A DNA stretch of 64,000 nucleotides, taken from NCBI GenBank assembly GCA_028823855.1, contig JAPPFL010000032.1, positions 1 to 64,000 on the forward strand, in the 5' to 3' direction. Each line of letters begins with the position of its first letter. The first letter of the stretch is position 1. Below, in pieces: positions 46,273 to 56,825 of the stretch. Source of the stretch: Albidovulum sp. (GTDB lineage: Bacteria > Pseudomonadota > Alphaproteobacteria > Rhodobacterales > Rhodobacteraceae). The notes below the pieces were generated by a model. That model did no database searches. It saw nothing but the letters and a program-made list of their open reading frames with translations, and was not told where the DNA came from. A program made the position numbers and the translations under genes.

Positions 46273-47460
46273 CTAGCCGCCTTTCATTTTCAGCAGTTCA
46301 GCCCTATTCAATTCCAATCCCGACGCGAGCCACGCCTTCTTCATTTTGCGCAGCGCGCGCCCTAGCTCTTCACCATGAAATTCGGTCATCAGGTCTCGAG
46401 CATGAACCGGAAATTTTTCCCTGCTGCCTCGCGCAATTTCGGATTCTAAATTCGCGTTTGCATCGACTCCGCTTACAGCGGCCCGCACAAGAATTGCATC
46501 TCTTGCTTCAACTGGACCGAACTCGTGCGCCATGGCGGCGGCACTCAAATGAGAATGAACCGCCTTCATTAAAGTCTGCCATCGGGTTTCCAGTTTTCGG
46601 CTTATTCGTAGCTTTTCGGCAATCGCCGCGCTTCCGGTCGTAGCAAGGCGGCGGATAGCTGCATTGTTGCAACCTCGTCTCGGAACAACGCCATATTTCC
46701 GCTCGATTTTCACGAGCCTGCGAAGGAATTTTGATTCTGCGCCGGGAAGTACCAAGTCCCATATTCCCGTTTCGACCATTTTAAGAACGCACGGGGACGG
46801 GTCGGGCGCCGCCATTAAGCCCAGGATTTCATGCGTAATTCGTTCGCGCGAGAGCGAGACCACGCTTGCTGCCATTTCCTTTATTGCCTCAAGCCCGTCG
46901 CGATCCAACCCGTCGCGAGGATCGCCAAAAAACGCGCCCATTCGAAAGAAACGCAATATCCTTAGATAGTCTTCCGCGATCCGCTCCCGAGGATCGCCTA
47001 TAAATCGCACGCGCCGGGCCTCGAGGTCCCGCAAACCGCCTAAAGGATCCAAGACTTTTCCGAATTGATTCGCGTAAAGCGCATTCATTGTAAAGTCGCG
47101 CCTGCGCGCATCCATGACTAGGTCATCATGGTAAGCGACCTTGGCGCGCCGCCCGTCCGTCGACACATCTCGCCTGAAACTCGTAACTTCGAACGGCGTT
47201 TTTTTGGCAATCACGACAACGGTTCCGAATTCAACTCCTTTACCTTTGCCAACAGTACCAAATCCATTCTCCGCCGCCAATTCAAGCACGTTCCGAGGAT
47301 CCGCGCTGGTGGCGACGTCTATGTCGCCTATCTCCAGTCCGAGCAGGTCGTCTCGTACGCAACCGCCAACGAAATATGCCTCGAATCCGCGTTCGGTCAA
47401 CAGCCGAACGAAAGCTTGCCCGTCCGACCCGTCGAACCAGGAACCGCGTAGACGCATCAA
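46273..47460 (-). CDS. tRNA nucleotidyltransferase / poly(A) polymerase family (CCA-adding type)
   Basis: 395 residues of class II nucleotidyltransferase. Catalytic head has FVGGCVRDDLLGLEIGDIDV with the GGxVRD loop and the two metal Asp residues, then PFEVTSFRRD, the RRDFTMNALYAN block and the DPLGGLRDLEARRVRFIG line. Next comes the ERA-type IAEDYLRILRFFRMGAFF. Alphaproteobacterial members of this size act as CCA-adding enzymes; a poly(A) polymerase role cannot be excluded. The start overlaps the Nudix stop by 4 bases. Complete. Confidence 0.9.
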   Translation of the reverse strand: MMRLRGSWFDGSDGQAFVRLLTERGFEAYFVGGCVRDDLLGLEIGDIDVATSADPRNVLELAAENGFGTVGKGKGVEFGTVVVIAKKTPFEVTSFRRDVSTDGRRAKVAYHDDLVMDARRRDFTMNALYANQFGKVLDPLGGLRDLEARRVRFIGDPRERIAEDYLRILRFFRMGAFFGDPRDGLDRDGLEAIKEMAASVVSLSRERITHEILGLMAAPDPSPCVLKMVETGIWDLVLPGAESKFLRRLVKIERKYGVVPRRGCNNAAIRRLATTGSAAIAEKLRISRKLETRWQTLMKAVHSHLSAAAMAHEFGPVEARDAILVRAAVSGVDANANLESEIARGSREKFPVHARDLMTEFHGEELGRALRKMKKAWLASGLELNRAELLKMKGG

Positions 47461-48059
47461 ACGCTCAAACGCTCAGCCATTCCGTAAAGAATTCGCGCCG
47501 TCGCGCCCCATATTCGGTAATTCCGGAAGTCGATGACGTAAAAGTAGCGCTTGGCTCCGCGCCATTCTCGACATTCTATTCTGTAGTTGCCGAGGTCGGC
47601 AAGAAACAGCAAAGGAACTTCGAAGACTTCGGCAACCTCGTCTTCCTGGAGCACCGGCGAAAAGTCCGAGATTATGCGTCCGACAATCGGCGCAATCAAG
47701 AAACCCGTGGACGTTTCGTGAAGGGGGCCTCGCCCCAAAATTTCGACGTTTCGCGGGTCTAGTCCGATTTCCTCTTGCGCTTCGCGCAGCGCGGTCGATT
47801 CCGGTTTCTTGTCCTGCTCCTCCATTCGCCCGCCCGGAAAAGATATCTGCCCCGCGTGATGCTTAACCGTTGTCGTTCGTCGCGTTAAAATGACGTTCGC
47901 TTCCCCTTCCCTGGCAATGATCGGTATGAGCACGCTCGCCGAACTTGGCGGAATGCTTCCCGGCAAGTCCGCGCGGTTCATAAGATCCAAGTCGGATGTC
48001 GCTTCCGTCCAGCCTTCGATGGCGGATTTTACGCGGTCGAATTGCGAAATATCCGGCAT
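47457..48059 (-). CDS. CoA pyrophosphatase (Nudix, NudL-like)
   Basis: 200 residues. Carries the CoA-pyrophosphatase signature LTRRTTTVKHHAGQISFPGG followed by the Nudix box ending ALREAQEEIGL. Such enzymes hydrolyse CoA and derivatives to phosphopantetheine and ADP. In alphaproteobacteria it is commonly placed directly before the CCA-adding enzyme, as here with a 4-base overlap. It lies immediately downstream of hslO (stop 48060, start 48059). Complete. Confidence 0.92.
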   Translation of the reverse strand: MPDISQFDRVKSAIEGWTEATSDLDLMNRADLPGSIPPSSASVLIPIIAREGEANVILTRRTTTVKHHAGQISFPGGRMEEQDKKPESTALREAQEEIGLDPRNVEILGRGPLHETSTGFLIAPIVGRIISDFSPVLQEDEVAEVFEVPLLFLADLGNYRIECREWRGAKRYFYVIDFRNYRIWGATARILYGMAERLSV

Positions 48060-49001
48060 TCAACCGATTTGCGCCTCGAAGCCAAGGCTCGCTGGATCGA
48101 AAACGTATGTTGCGCCGCAGAACTGGCAAACTGCGTCGACCGTTCCCTGATCCGTCGTCATAGTCGAAATGTCCCTAGCCGAATAAACCGAAAGGCTGCG
48201 CCGGACTTTTTCGGGGCTGCAAGTACAGCCGAATTCAACAGGCTGCCTTTCGAATACGCGCGGCTGTTCTTCGTGGAACAATCGATAGAGCAGCATCTCC
48301 GACGTTGTTTCATCGCCGGCGATTTCTCTTTTCGTTGCGGTCGCCAGCAGGCTGCTCACGCGGCACCAATCGTCGTGGCCGGCCGCATGTCCATTACCGT
48401 TGATTCGCGAACGCCGCGGCGAATCCGATGATTTTTTGGGCATATGCTGGACAAGTATTCCGCCCGCCTGACAGATCTTGTTATCCGCAGCCGACCTCTC
48501 GGTCGCAACTACAATTCGAGTAGCCAATTGTTCGGATTGTTCAAAAAAACTTTCGGCGCACCTAGCTATCGTCGTCCCGGTAATAGGCGTTATTCCCTGA
48601 TAGGGCGTCTGGCTTTCGCCTTGATCGATTAGAACCGCGAAATAGCCCTTTCCAGTTTCCTTGAACGGCAAACTCGCATGCGGATTGGTCCTTTCGGAAT
48701 CGAAACTGGAATAGACTCTTATTCTTGCGGGCAATCCAAAAGAGTCTGGCGCGAAATAATCGGAAGCAATCAAGCGAACCGGTCCGTCGCCGCGTACTTG
48801 GAGGGAAAGTTTCCAGCGAAGTTTGATCGACTGTCCGATAACGGCCGTCAGCACCATGGTTTCGGCGACCAACTCTTCAACGCTGGGCGGATATTTCCTT
48901 CGACTCAATATCTTGCCCAGCACATTCTTGAAGCGCACAATTCTGCCGCGAACATCTGAATTGTCTAGCTGAAACGGTAAAACGGATTCAGTTTGCATCA
49001 T
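48060..49001 (-). CDS. hslO: Redox-regulated chaperone Hsp33 family
   Basis: About 313 residues. N-terminal domain starts VLPFQLDNSDVRGRIVRF, with EELVAETMVLTAVIGQSIKL and TPYQGITPITG. The C-terminal redox zinc switch has all four cysteines, EFGCTCSPEKV and VCQFCGATY (CxC then CxxC). Under oxidation the zinc is lost and the holdase is activated. Two consecutive ATGs at 49001 and 48998 are possible starts; longer upstream frames are not supported. Divergent from the Nudix gene at 49106. Confidence 0.92.
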   Translation of the reverse strand: MMQTESVLPFQLDNSDVRGRIVRFKNVLGKILSRRKYPPSVEELVAETMVLTAVIGQSIKLRWKLSLQVRGDGPVRLIASDYFAPDSFGLPARIRVYSSFDSERTNPHASLPFKETGKGYFAVLIDQGESQTPYQGITPITGTTIARCAESFFEQSEQLATRIVVATERSAADNKICQAGGILVQHMPKKSSDSPRRSRINGNGHAAGHDDWCRVSSLLATATKREIAGDETTSEMLLYRLFHEEQPRVFERQPVEFGCTCSPEKVRRSLSVYSARDISTMTTDQGTVDAVCQFCGATYVFDPASLGFEAQIG

Positions 49002-49105
49002 TGAGCCAGGATTACGCTCAGGACCAGGGGATTTTGACTTTTCAATCATTGCCAATTCCCGGAATAAGAGCAACAGCGATTTTTTCTGCGCAGGGCATTC
49101 TAAGA

Positions 49106-49615
49106 ATGATTCCAAGGTTGGGTGAACCGGTTGTACCCGGAGTCAATTACAAAGAAAGAGTAGGCGCATACGCTATATTGCCAAGAGACGATCTTGTCTT
49201 GATCACTCATCAAGCCGAACCGTTGCCCGAATTTCAACTTCCGGGCGGCGCTGTCGACTGCGGCGAAACGCTTCTTGCGGCCCTTCACCGCGAGGTTTTG
49301 GAGGAAACCGGTTGGAGAATTCGCGTTGACAGGATGCTTTGCAGCTACATGCGCTATACATACTTGCCCGAATACGAATTTTGGGCGCGAAAAGTCTGCC
49401 ATGTGTTCCTGGCTTTGCCGGTCAGGAAGGTTGGGCCGCCGGAAGAAAAATTCCATAGCGCGCATTGGGCACCCGCCGAACTGGCGGTCGAGCTATTCGA
49501 CAGCCCCGGGGACAAAGCGGTTCTGCGAACATTCGGATCGATTGGCAATGCCAAGTATTTTTCGGTTTGCGAGCGAAATCGCCGCAAACCCGTTGCGCGC
49601 CGTAGACGCCGCTGA
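49106..49615 (+). CDS. Nudix hydrolase
   Basis: 169 residues with a full Nudix box at 47-70 (GGAVDCGETLLAALHREVLE then ETGW). Preceded by ERVGAYAILPRDDLVLITHQ, and followed by YTYLPEYEFWARKVCHVFLA. Resembles general NDP-sugar or nucleotide-derivative hydrolases; substrate unknown. The ATG at 49106 is the first fitting start in frame; upstream codons are open back to 49001 but overlap the divergent hslO 5' end. C-terminus is very basic (RRKPVARRRRR). Confidence 0.82.
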   Translation: MIPRLGEPVVPGVNYKERVGAYAILPRDDLVLITHQAEPLPEFQLPGGAVDCGETLLAALHREVLEETGWRIRVDRMLCSYMRYTYLPEYEFWARKVCHVFLALPVRKVGPPEEKFHSAHWAPAELAVELFDSPGDKAVLRTFGSIGNAKYFSVCERNRRKPVARRRRR

Positions 49616-50851
49616 ACGCCCTGCTCGAATGAAACTGAGCGAACTACCCTTTAGGTAGCTCACCAATAAATTTGTTATTCCCAATTCCAATCCATAGTGC
49701 GCCGTTCCCTAGATGGAGGCACAAGCTAAGGATCGATTCTATTGCGCGCCTCCGGGCCAGGGCGGCTTCGCTGGCGAAGCACTAGGAACTTCGCTAGGGC
49801 CTCGGCAAAGGCCTTCGTCAAGGTTCGGCCGCAGAGCGATATTTACGGCCTTGAGTTGAGGCCGAACTCGCCAGCTTTGAACTCCGTTCCGGGCACGGAA
49901 CGGAACCAAACTGTGCGCCCGAAATCCCCTAGGTGATAGCTTTCGCTCTCGTACGAACTCGTGTTTGGTTAGACGGGATTTGGATTCGGCTACGAAAATT
50001 TGAGAGGGGCAAGTTCATTGCGAAAGTAAATCTATTGAGTGTTGCAAGGCCCGGGTCGTGCCTTACCGTTTATATTGGCGAAAGAGCCGACGCGCTTATA
50101 CCCGTCAGCTGCGCCAGTTGATCCAAATTGAGGAATTTTCCTAGCGGAGTTCTCGCATACGATTCTCCCCCTCGGACAACCGCTTGGAATCGCGGTTTTC
50201 GCGTTTCAATTGCTTTATCGAATTAGATAAATTTTGCGAGAGAAAGCGATAATTCCAATGAATACTGCCGACTTGCATAATACTTGCGTTGGCAATGTTG
50301 CTGTTTCTAATTCCGATGCGGGTGAATTGCGGAGCCCCCGGCTGAAAGCCCGGCGATTTCCAAATATTTTCGCTGTCCAATTTTCCGTCGCTTCGAGTAT
50401 GCGGGGGCGGCACGACGCCGCGCCCTTTGTCGCCTCCCCTGTTGGCAGCAACGCGCGAAACGCCCCCTTTCGAGACTCCGGCTCCTGACCGGACGGTCGT
50501 CGAGTCGGTGTTCAGCTCTCCGCCGAGGCTGGAGTTCGACTGGGCGCAACGACATCGCCTTCCAACAAAATTTGCCGTATATTCGGGATATATCATCTTT
50601 TGTCGATGGTGCCGGTCATCCTGGAGTTCCTTCCGCCGGGCAACGCCCTTGCCACAACGCGGTTTCAATTGGGAAACGAAACTACTCCAAAGCGTCGCAT
50701 CGCCCATTTGCCGCGGAAAACTTCCGTTGAATTTAATTTGATCGGGAACAAATGAGTTCAAATGCTATTCGATTTTGTATCTTGGCATTGCGGCGCCCGC
50801 GAAAAGTGCATAGTTGCCCTGCCTTTCAAAAATTTATTACGGAGATAGTTC
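49616..50851. other. Long stretch upstream of argG, no confident gene
   Basis: About 1.2 kb. A 206-codon minus-strand frame at 50141-50761 is open but has no recognised domain and overlaps other open frames. It ends in a charged helix-like tail (SIKQLKRENRDSKRLSEGEN). It could be chance. The argG promoter must lie near the right end. No riboswitch or tRNA was recognised. Confidence 0.4.
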
Positions 50852-52066
50852 ATGGCCGCTCCTCGAAGAGTCGTGCTCGCCTATTCAGGAGGACTCGATA
50901 CCTCGATCATCCTGAAATGGCTTCAGAGCGAATACGGTGCGGAAGTCGTAACTTTCACGGCTGACTTGGGCCAAGGCGACGAATTGGAGCCCGCCCGCCG
51001 GAAAGCGGAAATGATAGGGGCGCAACATGTATTTGTTGAGGATCTGAGGGAAGAATTCGTTCGGGACTTCGTTTTTCCCATGTTTAGGGCCAACGCCGTT
51101 TATGAAGGGCAATACCTGCTCGGCACATCCATTGCGCGACCGCTGATCGCCAAGCGACTGATTGAAATCGCCGAAGAAACCGGCGCGGACGCGATAGCGC
51201 ACGGCGCCACCGGCAAGGGAAACGATCAAGTTCGATTCGAGTTGTCGGCCTATGCGCTAAATCCGGACATTAGAATTGTTGCCCCATGGCGAGAGTGGAA
51301 TTTGTCGAGCCGCGCCAAACTGATCGAATTTGCGGAAAGCCATCAGATTCCAATTGCGAAAGACAAGAGGGGCGAAGCTCCTTTTTCCGTGGATTCCAAT
51401 ATACTTCACACATCTTCGGAAGGGAAAATTCTGGAAGACCCTTCGAAAGAAGCGCCGGGATATGTCTACCAGCGCACTGTGGATCCCGAGAACGCGCCCG
51501 ACAAAGCGGAATACATCGAGATTTCATTCGAGCGAGGCGACCCTGTCGGCATCAACGGATCGAGACTCACGCCCGCGAAATTGCTGGAGCAACTAAACGA
51601 ATCGGGGCGCCGCCACGGTATCGGTCGACTGGATCTGGTCGAAAACCGGTATGTAGGTATGAAATCGCGCGGCATCTACGAAACGCCGGGCGGGACGATT
51701 TTGCTTAACGCGCACAGAGGTATCGAACAGATCTCGTTGGATCGAGGAGCGGCTCACCTTAAGGACGAATTAATGCCCAAATACGCCGAATTGATCTATG
51801 ACGGCTACTGGTTCAGCCCGGAACGCGGAATGCTTCAAGCATTGATCGACAAGAGCCAGGAGCGCGTAACCGGTACCGTTCGCCTAAAACTGTACAAAGG
51901 CTTGGCGTACGTAGTTGGAAGGGAATCCGACCAGTCTCTTTATTCCGAAGAACAAGTTACCTTCGAAGATGACCGAGGCACATTCGACCAAAAGGATGCG
52001 CAGGGCTTTATCAGGCTAAATGCCTTGCGACTGCGCTTGCTCGCGAAGCGGCGCAAGAAGAAGTGA
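50852..52066 (+). CDS. argG: Argininosuccinate synthase
   Basis: 404 residues, normal length. Joins citrulline and aspartate with ATP in arginine synthesis. ATP-binding PP-loop is [19 protein letters not shown] at the N-terminus. Further blocks are [35 protein letters not shown], and EVYETPGG-type [18 protein letters not shown]. The ATG at 50852 follows ACGGAGATAGTTC. Complete and unambiguous. Confidence 0.97.
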   Translation: MAAPRRVVLAYSGGLDTSIILKWLQSEYGAEVVTFTADLGQGDELEPARRKAEMIGAQHVFVEDLREEFVRDFVFPMFRANAVYEGQYLLGTSIARPLIAKRLIEIAEETGADAIAHGATGKGNDQVRFELSAYALNPDIRIVAPWREWNLSSRAKLIEFAESHQIPIAKDKRGEAPFSVDSNILHTSSEGKILEDPSKEAPGYVYQRTVDPENAPDKAEYIEISFERGDPVGINGSRLTPAKLLEQLNESGRRHGIGRLDLVENRYVGMKSRGIYETPGGTILLNAHRGIEQISLDRGAAHLKDELMPKYAELIYDGYWFSPERGMLQALIDKSQERVTGTVRLKLYKGLAYVVGRESDQSLYSEEQVTFEDDRGTFDQKDAQGFIRLNALRLRLLAKRRKKK

Positions 52067-52260
52067 TTCAATTGAAGGCAAATCGCTCTATACCATTCGG
52101 TAAATTGCCAAATCGTGGCGGGCTCCAATTCTCGGAAAAGGCGCAGGCGGAGCCGCCGATTCAAGTTGCCTAAATTTGGCTTATCTATTAGGCTAATTCT
52201 CGGGCATTCTACCGGAACTGCGGAAGCCGATTCCGCTTCATACGTAGGGGAGTACGAATA

Positions 52261-52929
52261 ATGCATCGGGCATTTAGGTCGATTTTGGCGCGCAGCGCAG
52301 CCATTCCATTGGCATCATTCGCTGTCGGGATTTTCGCGTTGGCCTCTTCAAGTTCGGCAGCTACTGAAACCGCCGTGTTCGCGGGCGGGTGCTTCTGGTG
52401 CGTTGAATCCGATTTCGATCAAGTAGACGGCGTGCTCGAGACGATTTCCGGATTTTCGGGAGGAGAAACCAAAAACCCTACATATCGTCAAGTGACGGGG
52501 GGCGGTACAGGGCATCTTGAAGCGGTTCAGATCACTTTTGATCCAGATGCAGTTACTTTCAGGGAACTCGTCGATCTGTTTTGGAGGTCTGTCGACCCGA
52601 CGGATGACGGAGGCCAATTCTGCGACAGGGGCCATAGCTATACTACCGCGGTTTTCGTTAACGGCGAAAGCCAGCGTAGGGAGGCCGAACTTTCTCGCGC
52701 CGATGCCCAAGAATCTCTCGGGATGTCGATAGTAACGCCGATAAGGGACGCCGCGGAATTTTACCCGGCGGAGGACAAGCACCAGAATTATTATATGGGC
52801 ACCAACCTTGTTCTAACCAGGTTCGGTATTATTTCCCAGGCGAAAGCCTATAAGCGATACCGCGAGTCATGCGGCCGGGATGCGCGCGTCAGGCACTTAT
52901 GGGGCGAACAGGCTTCGTTTGCGCATTAG
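52261..52929 (+). CDS. msrA: Peptide methionine-S-sulfoxide reductase, exported
   Basis: 222 residues. MsrA catalytic motif AGGCFWCVE with nucleophile C44, then FSGGETKNPTYRQV, TGHLEAVQITFDP, and the DPTDDGGQFCDRGHSY line. Residues 1-33 form a signal peptide (basic start, PLASFAVGIFALASS, cut near SSA-AT), which suggests a periplasmic enzyme repairing oxidised envelope proteins. No msrB is adjacent. Starts about 195 bases after argG. Complete. Confidence 0.93.
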   Translation: MHRAFRSILARSAAIPLASFAVGIFALASSSSAATETAVFAGGCFWCVESDFDQVDGVLETISGFSGGETKNPTYRQVTGGGTGHLEAVQITFDPDAVTFRELVDLFWRSVDPTDDGGQFCDRGHSYTTAVFVNGESQRREAELSRADAQESLGMSIVTPIRDAAEFYPAEDKHQNYYMGTNLVLTRFGIISQAKAYKRYRESCGRDARVRHLWGEQASFAH

Positions 52930-52944
52930 AGGGCGCAGTCGACA

Positions 52945-53226
52945 TCAATACATTAAATTGTTTCGGATCAGAATTCTAAGAAAATAAATCGCAACCAACA
53001 AAACAATCGGTGAAAGATCCACGGCTCCAGTGCGCGGAAGAAACGAACGAATTCGCGAATAAGCTGGTTCCAGCAAATTATCCAGAGCTGTCCATAATTG
53101 TCCGATAAATCTTTGCCTGGCGTTCAGGACTTCAAATACGATCAGCCAGCTCATTATCACATGGGCGAGAACAATCACCCATGCGAGGTCGAGAATAAAC
53201 AGGAGCAATTCGCCTAGCGTGCTCAT
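52945..53226 (-). CDS. YggT family membrane protein
   Basis: 93 residues with two hydrophobic segments, LLLFILDLAWVIVLAHVIMS and LSPIVLLVAIYFLRILI, separated by the conserved LWTALDNLLEPAYSRIRSFL. YggT proteins are small inner-membrane proteins linked to cell-shape or osmotic functions in various bacteria; precise role open. Convergent with msrA (15-base gap). Confidence 0.87.
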   Translation of the reverse strand: MSTLGELLLFILDLAWVIVLAHVIMSWLIVFEVLNARQRFIGQLWTALDNLLEPAYSRIRSFLPRTGAVDLSPIVLLVAIYFLRILIRNNLMY

Positions 53227-53833
53227 TTAGTCCGCCTTAAAGTAACCGAATTCGCCATAGACAACAATTTAGCATTTGGCAAGTGCTTGCGCAGACTTGT
53301 CAAGCAATTCTCGCTCGTTGAACCCGATTTCATCGAGATATTGTTCGTTATCGATTTGCCGTTATCGCGCATGCGTCCGAGTCTCGAGAGCGACCGGCCG
53401 CGGCCATCGCAGACAATTGATCTTTGATCGGATTGGATACCGGATTCGAAAAACGAGCAAATTCATAAACCCGAGGAATTCGCACATGCCCTGAATTTCG
53501 ACGTCTTTCCCCGGCCGGCGCCAGACCCGGGACTTGCCAATAGTTGCTTCGGGGCGATTGGTTTGGAAAAGAACGGAAATGCGGCTTTATCTATCTGAGT
53601 CGAATGTGGCTCCGTTCGACACAGGCGAATTACGTCGTCTAGTCTGAAATAGAAATCGACTATTCCCGCCTCGCGCACTCGCCAACTAGCCTATGGTCGG
53701 TCTCCGGGGTTCAACGGCCCACAACTAAGCTTGCGCCCAAAATATACGGCAAGTGCGGGCAATACGGGCGGTGCTTTCTTCTTCCTTTGCGAAACGGTGC
53801 TACATTTAGTTAGCCGTCAAGAAGCTGTCGACC
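53227..53833. other. Gap without recognisable gene
   Basis: About 600 bases between yggT and the HNH-STAND remnant. Short frames only. It contains the yggT upstream region. Confidence 0.5.
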
Positions 53834-55872
53834 GTGCAACGAAAAGGAAAGACCTGCTCCGACGGGGCAGAACTGGACGACTTCGACCGGCAACTTCGCC
53901 GGCCTTGGATCGATGACGGGGAATAGACACCCAAAGTACCGGCGTGGATAGAGGCGCGTCTTCGGACGGATAGTGACAACCCATGCCTTCTGTGCGGAAC
54001 GGGCAGAGGGGTAGAAACGGCGCGCATCGAGCCGTGGTCTGTGCGTAGATCGCACAATCATGGCAACTTGATTCGAGTCTGTTCGGCATGCCACGACGAG
54101 CACGGTCGGCACTAAAGTCTCCCCGCTGTAGTACTGCGCGGGATCAAGAACTGCGGCGTAGCTCGGACGAAGGCGAGGCTTGCCCAACAGACGGGTCAGT
54201 TCGAGAGGCGTTTCCGGCCGACGCCTTCGGAAACTAGGTTTGCGAGACAAATCAAAGAACTGGAATCCCTGTGCACCGCGCTAGAGCAAGAGAGCGCGGT
54301 TCTTTTGCAGGGACCCGGAGTTATCGGCAAGACCCAACTCCTGTTGAAGGTGCCGGAGAGGAGACTGGCTGGCCGTGCGATCTAGCTTGACGTCGAGGAA
54401 TATCGAAATTCCGAAGATCTCGTGACAGCACTCACGATGTCGTCTGCGGAACTGGAGGCTGGCGATACGCTGTAGTGTGTAGAGCGATTACTCGACGCAG
54501 AAGGTTGCCGCCTTCTTCTGGAAGGCGTAGAGCGATTGGCGAAACCTAGCCTAGATGCCGCGGATGACCTGCTGGCGGATATACGGAAGAGAGTGCAAAA
54601 GACTCAACTAGTCGTAACCTCGCAAGTAGATTTACCTCGGACGGGTTTCGACTGGAAATTGCCTCTACCGGGTCCGGACGCGGATTCGTGCCGCAGGCTA
54701 TCCCGGTCGTTTGTGCGAGGCGACGCCGGACTTGACGGCGTCAGCGAAGCGCAACTACTCAACTCCGCCGAAGGGCGCCCGCCTGCGCTGCGTCTGATCG
54801 CTGCCTTGGCCGAGTATCCGGGTTCGGTGCGAAGCGCGCTCCGGGAAATCAGTCGGGAGGGCGCACGGGTCGTGGAAATTCCGAAACAAGCCAAGCAGAA
54901 CCGCGAGACGCCGCCGGATAGGTGCCTGTCGCATGCGTGCCGAATGCCGAGCGCCGAGGAACTACGCCTGCTCTTTCCAATTGCGAGTTGCTCCGCCGGG
55001 CTTTTTTCGTACCAGGCGGAACACTACGGTGGAACAGTTTCGGGGATATTGGCAGCTGCTCTCCGCCGCTGGTCTCTCGTTGAGAGGATGGACGTCGGCC
55101 TACTCATAGACCGGTGGTACGCGCTCACACCCATCAGGTCATTTGCAGTGCGGCGGCGGCGCCGCGCGAATGGTGTCGAGGCAAAAGCATTGATCGACAA
55201 GTTGCCGCGCGACATCGTTGCGATGGCCGGTGCAATCGAGGCGAAAGCGCAGGATAAGTCGGAACTGCCGCACATGGCGCGACGGTTCTGGCTTGAACCC
55301 CGCAACCTGCAGCTCGTGGTCGACGAATCGGAGGCAAATCCTTCAGATGGCGAACTCGCGCCGCTGGCATTCGGCGTATGCTCATCGATGGTGAGCTTCT
55401 TCTTCGTAGCCCGCTTGCCGAGGCTGGGCGTACGGACGATGATACGGGGAGCAAGGATCGCCATGCGCGCCGACAACTGGAAAGACGCTAGAGTGTACAT
55501 AGCGGAGGCGGCGGGCATTGCGCAACGTTGAGACGACGATCGGCCCGCGAGCGCGGCGGAGGATCCGCTGCGGGCAGTGCCGGCAGAGGGGGGGTAACGC
55601 AGGGAATATCGCTATCGCGAAGGCGATCCTCGCCAGTCGCCGAGGCGATGCTGAGGAGACGGAGAAAGAGGCCCGGAAGGCGATTAGGCGCTAGGGAGAG
55701 GAACGGGACCGGTTGAAGACCGGAGCAGCCTGTCGGGGGCATGCCAGATGCCGGGCCGCGAATTTCTAGCGCGACGCCTGCAGTGGAGGCCCGTGAGGCG
55801 TACGAGTTGGCCCTTGAACTGGTTGGCGGTCAGTCCCGTGTCGTGAATAAAGGCCAGATTCTATTCTAGATT
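53834..55872 (+). pseudogene. HNH nuclease plus STAND-type ATPase gene, decayed by in-frame stops
   Basis: One reading frame, from a GTG at 53834 to a stop at 55529-55531 (566 codons), gives a continuous protein broken only by stop codons at 53924 (TAG), 54113 (TAA), 54383 (TAG) and 54473 (TAG). Domain order is an N-terminal HNH/zinc module with PCLLCGTG, ARIEPWS and NLIRVCSACHDEH (about codons 50-93). Then comes a P-loop LLQGPGVIGKTQLLLKV (about 157-173), a Walker B-like CRLLLEGVERL (about 224), QLVVTSQVDLPRTG, and a helical region. Past 55531, helical TPR-like pieces continue in shifted frames (EAREAYELALELV near 55790). The HNH first His reads Arg. From 54536 a 331-codon piece is open but lacks the ATPase core. 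Resembles anti-phage STAND proteins. Confidence 0.65.
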
Positions 55873-55956
55873 GGTCGGCGTCCAAGCGCATCGGGCGAGC
55901 ACCTTGGGTCGGCGGACTATTTCGCTCGGGAGCTATTTCATTTCCAGGAGATTGGA

Positions 55957-56163
55957 ATGCGGGACCATCTTGCCAACGCGCTTGTGCCGCCGGGCTACGC
56001 GTTGCTCGAACTAACTTACGGACTCGGCGTCGGAATGGTGTGGCTCAACACCCAGATCATCCGGCATCTTCCTGCGCCATTTGGTGGAGCCAAACAATCC
56101 GGTTTCGGTCGAGAGGGCGGTGTATACGTCCAAGAGACCTTCACCGATATCCGCGATGATTGA
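55957..56163 (+). pseudogene. Aldehyde dehydrogenase C-terminal remnant
   Basis: The frame ending at 56163 contains GMVWLNTQIIRHLPAPFGGA, then KQSGFGREGG and ETFTDI, the unmistakable last 50 residues of the NAD-dependent aldehyde dehydrogenase superfamily. The first part of the frame is not ALDH-like, and the catalytic Cys/Glu domains are absent, so only the 3' end survives. The HPAPFGG-KQSG type is seen in semialdehyde dehydrogenases of aromatic degradation, consistent with the Rieske operon 3 kb downstream, but that is weak. Confidence 0.7.
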
Positions 56164-56825
56164 ATTTCTCTAGGCGATCGCCGCATTCCGAATTTGCACC
56201 TAGGGCGAGAATTGTGAATCTTGCGCCTAATCTCAAGCGCTTGCGATCCAATAGACCAAGCCAAGTACGGGCATATCGTACTACGGAACAACTCGGATTC
56301 AAGGGCCTCGGTCGTTGCAAGACGAGGTGCCCGAGGAGATCATCCTCGACGTGAAAATAAAAGATGCCCACAGGCGGTCCGCATTGAGAGATTGAGAGAT
56401 TGAATCCGGCGTGGGCCGTGACCCTCGATCGAAGGACTAGATTGAACCGATAACGATGGGCAATTGACAAATTCCATCGTCCGTGTATTGGTGCCTGCTA
56501 GAGCAGAAAAAAGCTGGATCGTCAGCATAGAACTCCGAATTAATTTATTGGAGCAGCTTGCGTCCGGCGGAGCAGGCGATATGGTCCTTCACACTGGTGC
56601 CTCGCAGTGGCCAAATGGCGACCGACGCACGAATTGCGTTTGGCGCGCAGAGACAAGCCGTGCGAATTAATGGCGCAATTTTCGCCATTTGCGATTTTGA
56701 CCGATTGGATAGATCATGGCCGTCCTCCAGTTGCTCCCGGTTCCAACAGCGAAACATTCGCGTTGCCGCCCGCTGAATAAGTTATCCGGCCACCGATTGC
56801 CGTTATTTCATGGAAGGAAATAGAA
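56164..56825. other. Gap without recognisable gene
   Basis: About 660 bases between the aldehyde dehydrogenase tail and the MFS gene. Only short frames on both strands; nothing recognised. Must include the promoter of the MFS-mepA pair. Confidence 0.45.

Noticed and set aside
46273-47460. Assigning this gene firmly as poly(A) polymerase pcnB
   Set aside because: Length and placement after a CoA pyrophosphatase fit the alphaproteobacterial CCA-adding enzyme better; sequence alone does not separate the two fully.
53834-54475. Stop-codon recoding (amber suppression) to restore the HNH-STAND protein
   Set aside because: One of the four stops is TAA, ordinary genes here end in TAG and TAA, and the HNH motif has also lost its first His. 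Decay is simpler.
54536-55531. 331-codon open frame taken as an intact gene
   Set aside because: It lacks the P-loop and N-terminal part, which lie upstream in the same frame behind stop codons, so it is the surviving tail of a broken gene rather than a complete one.
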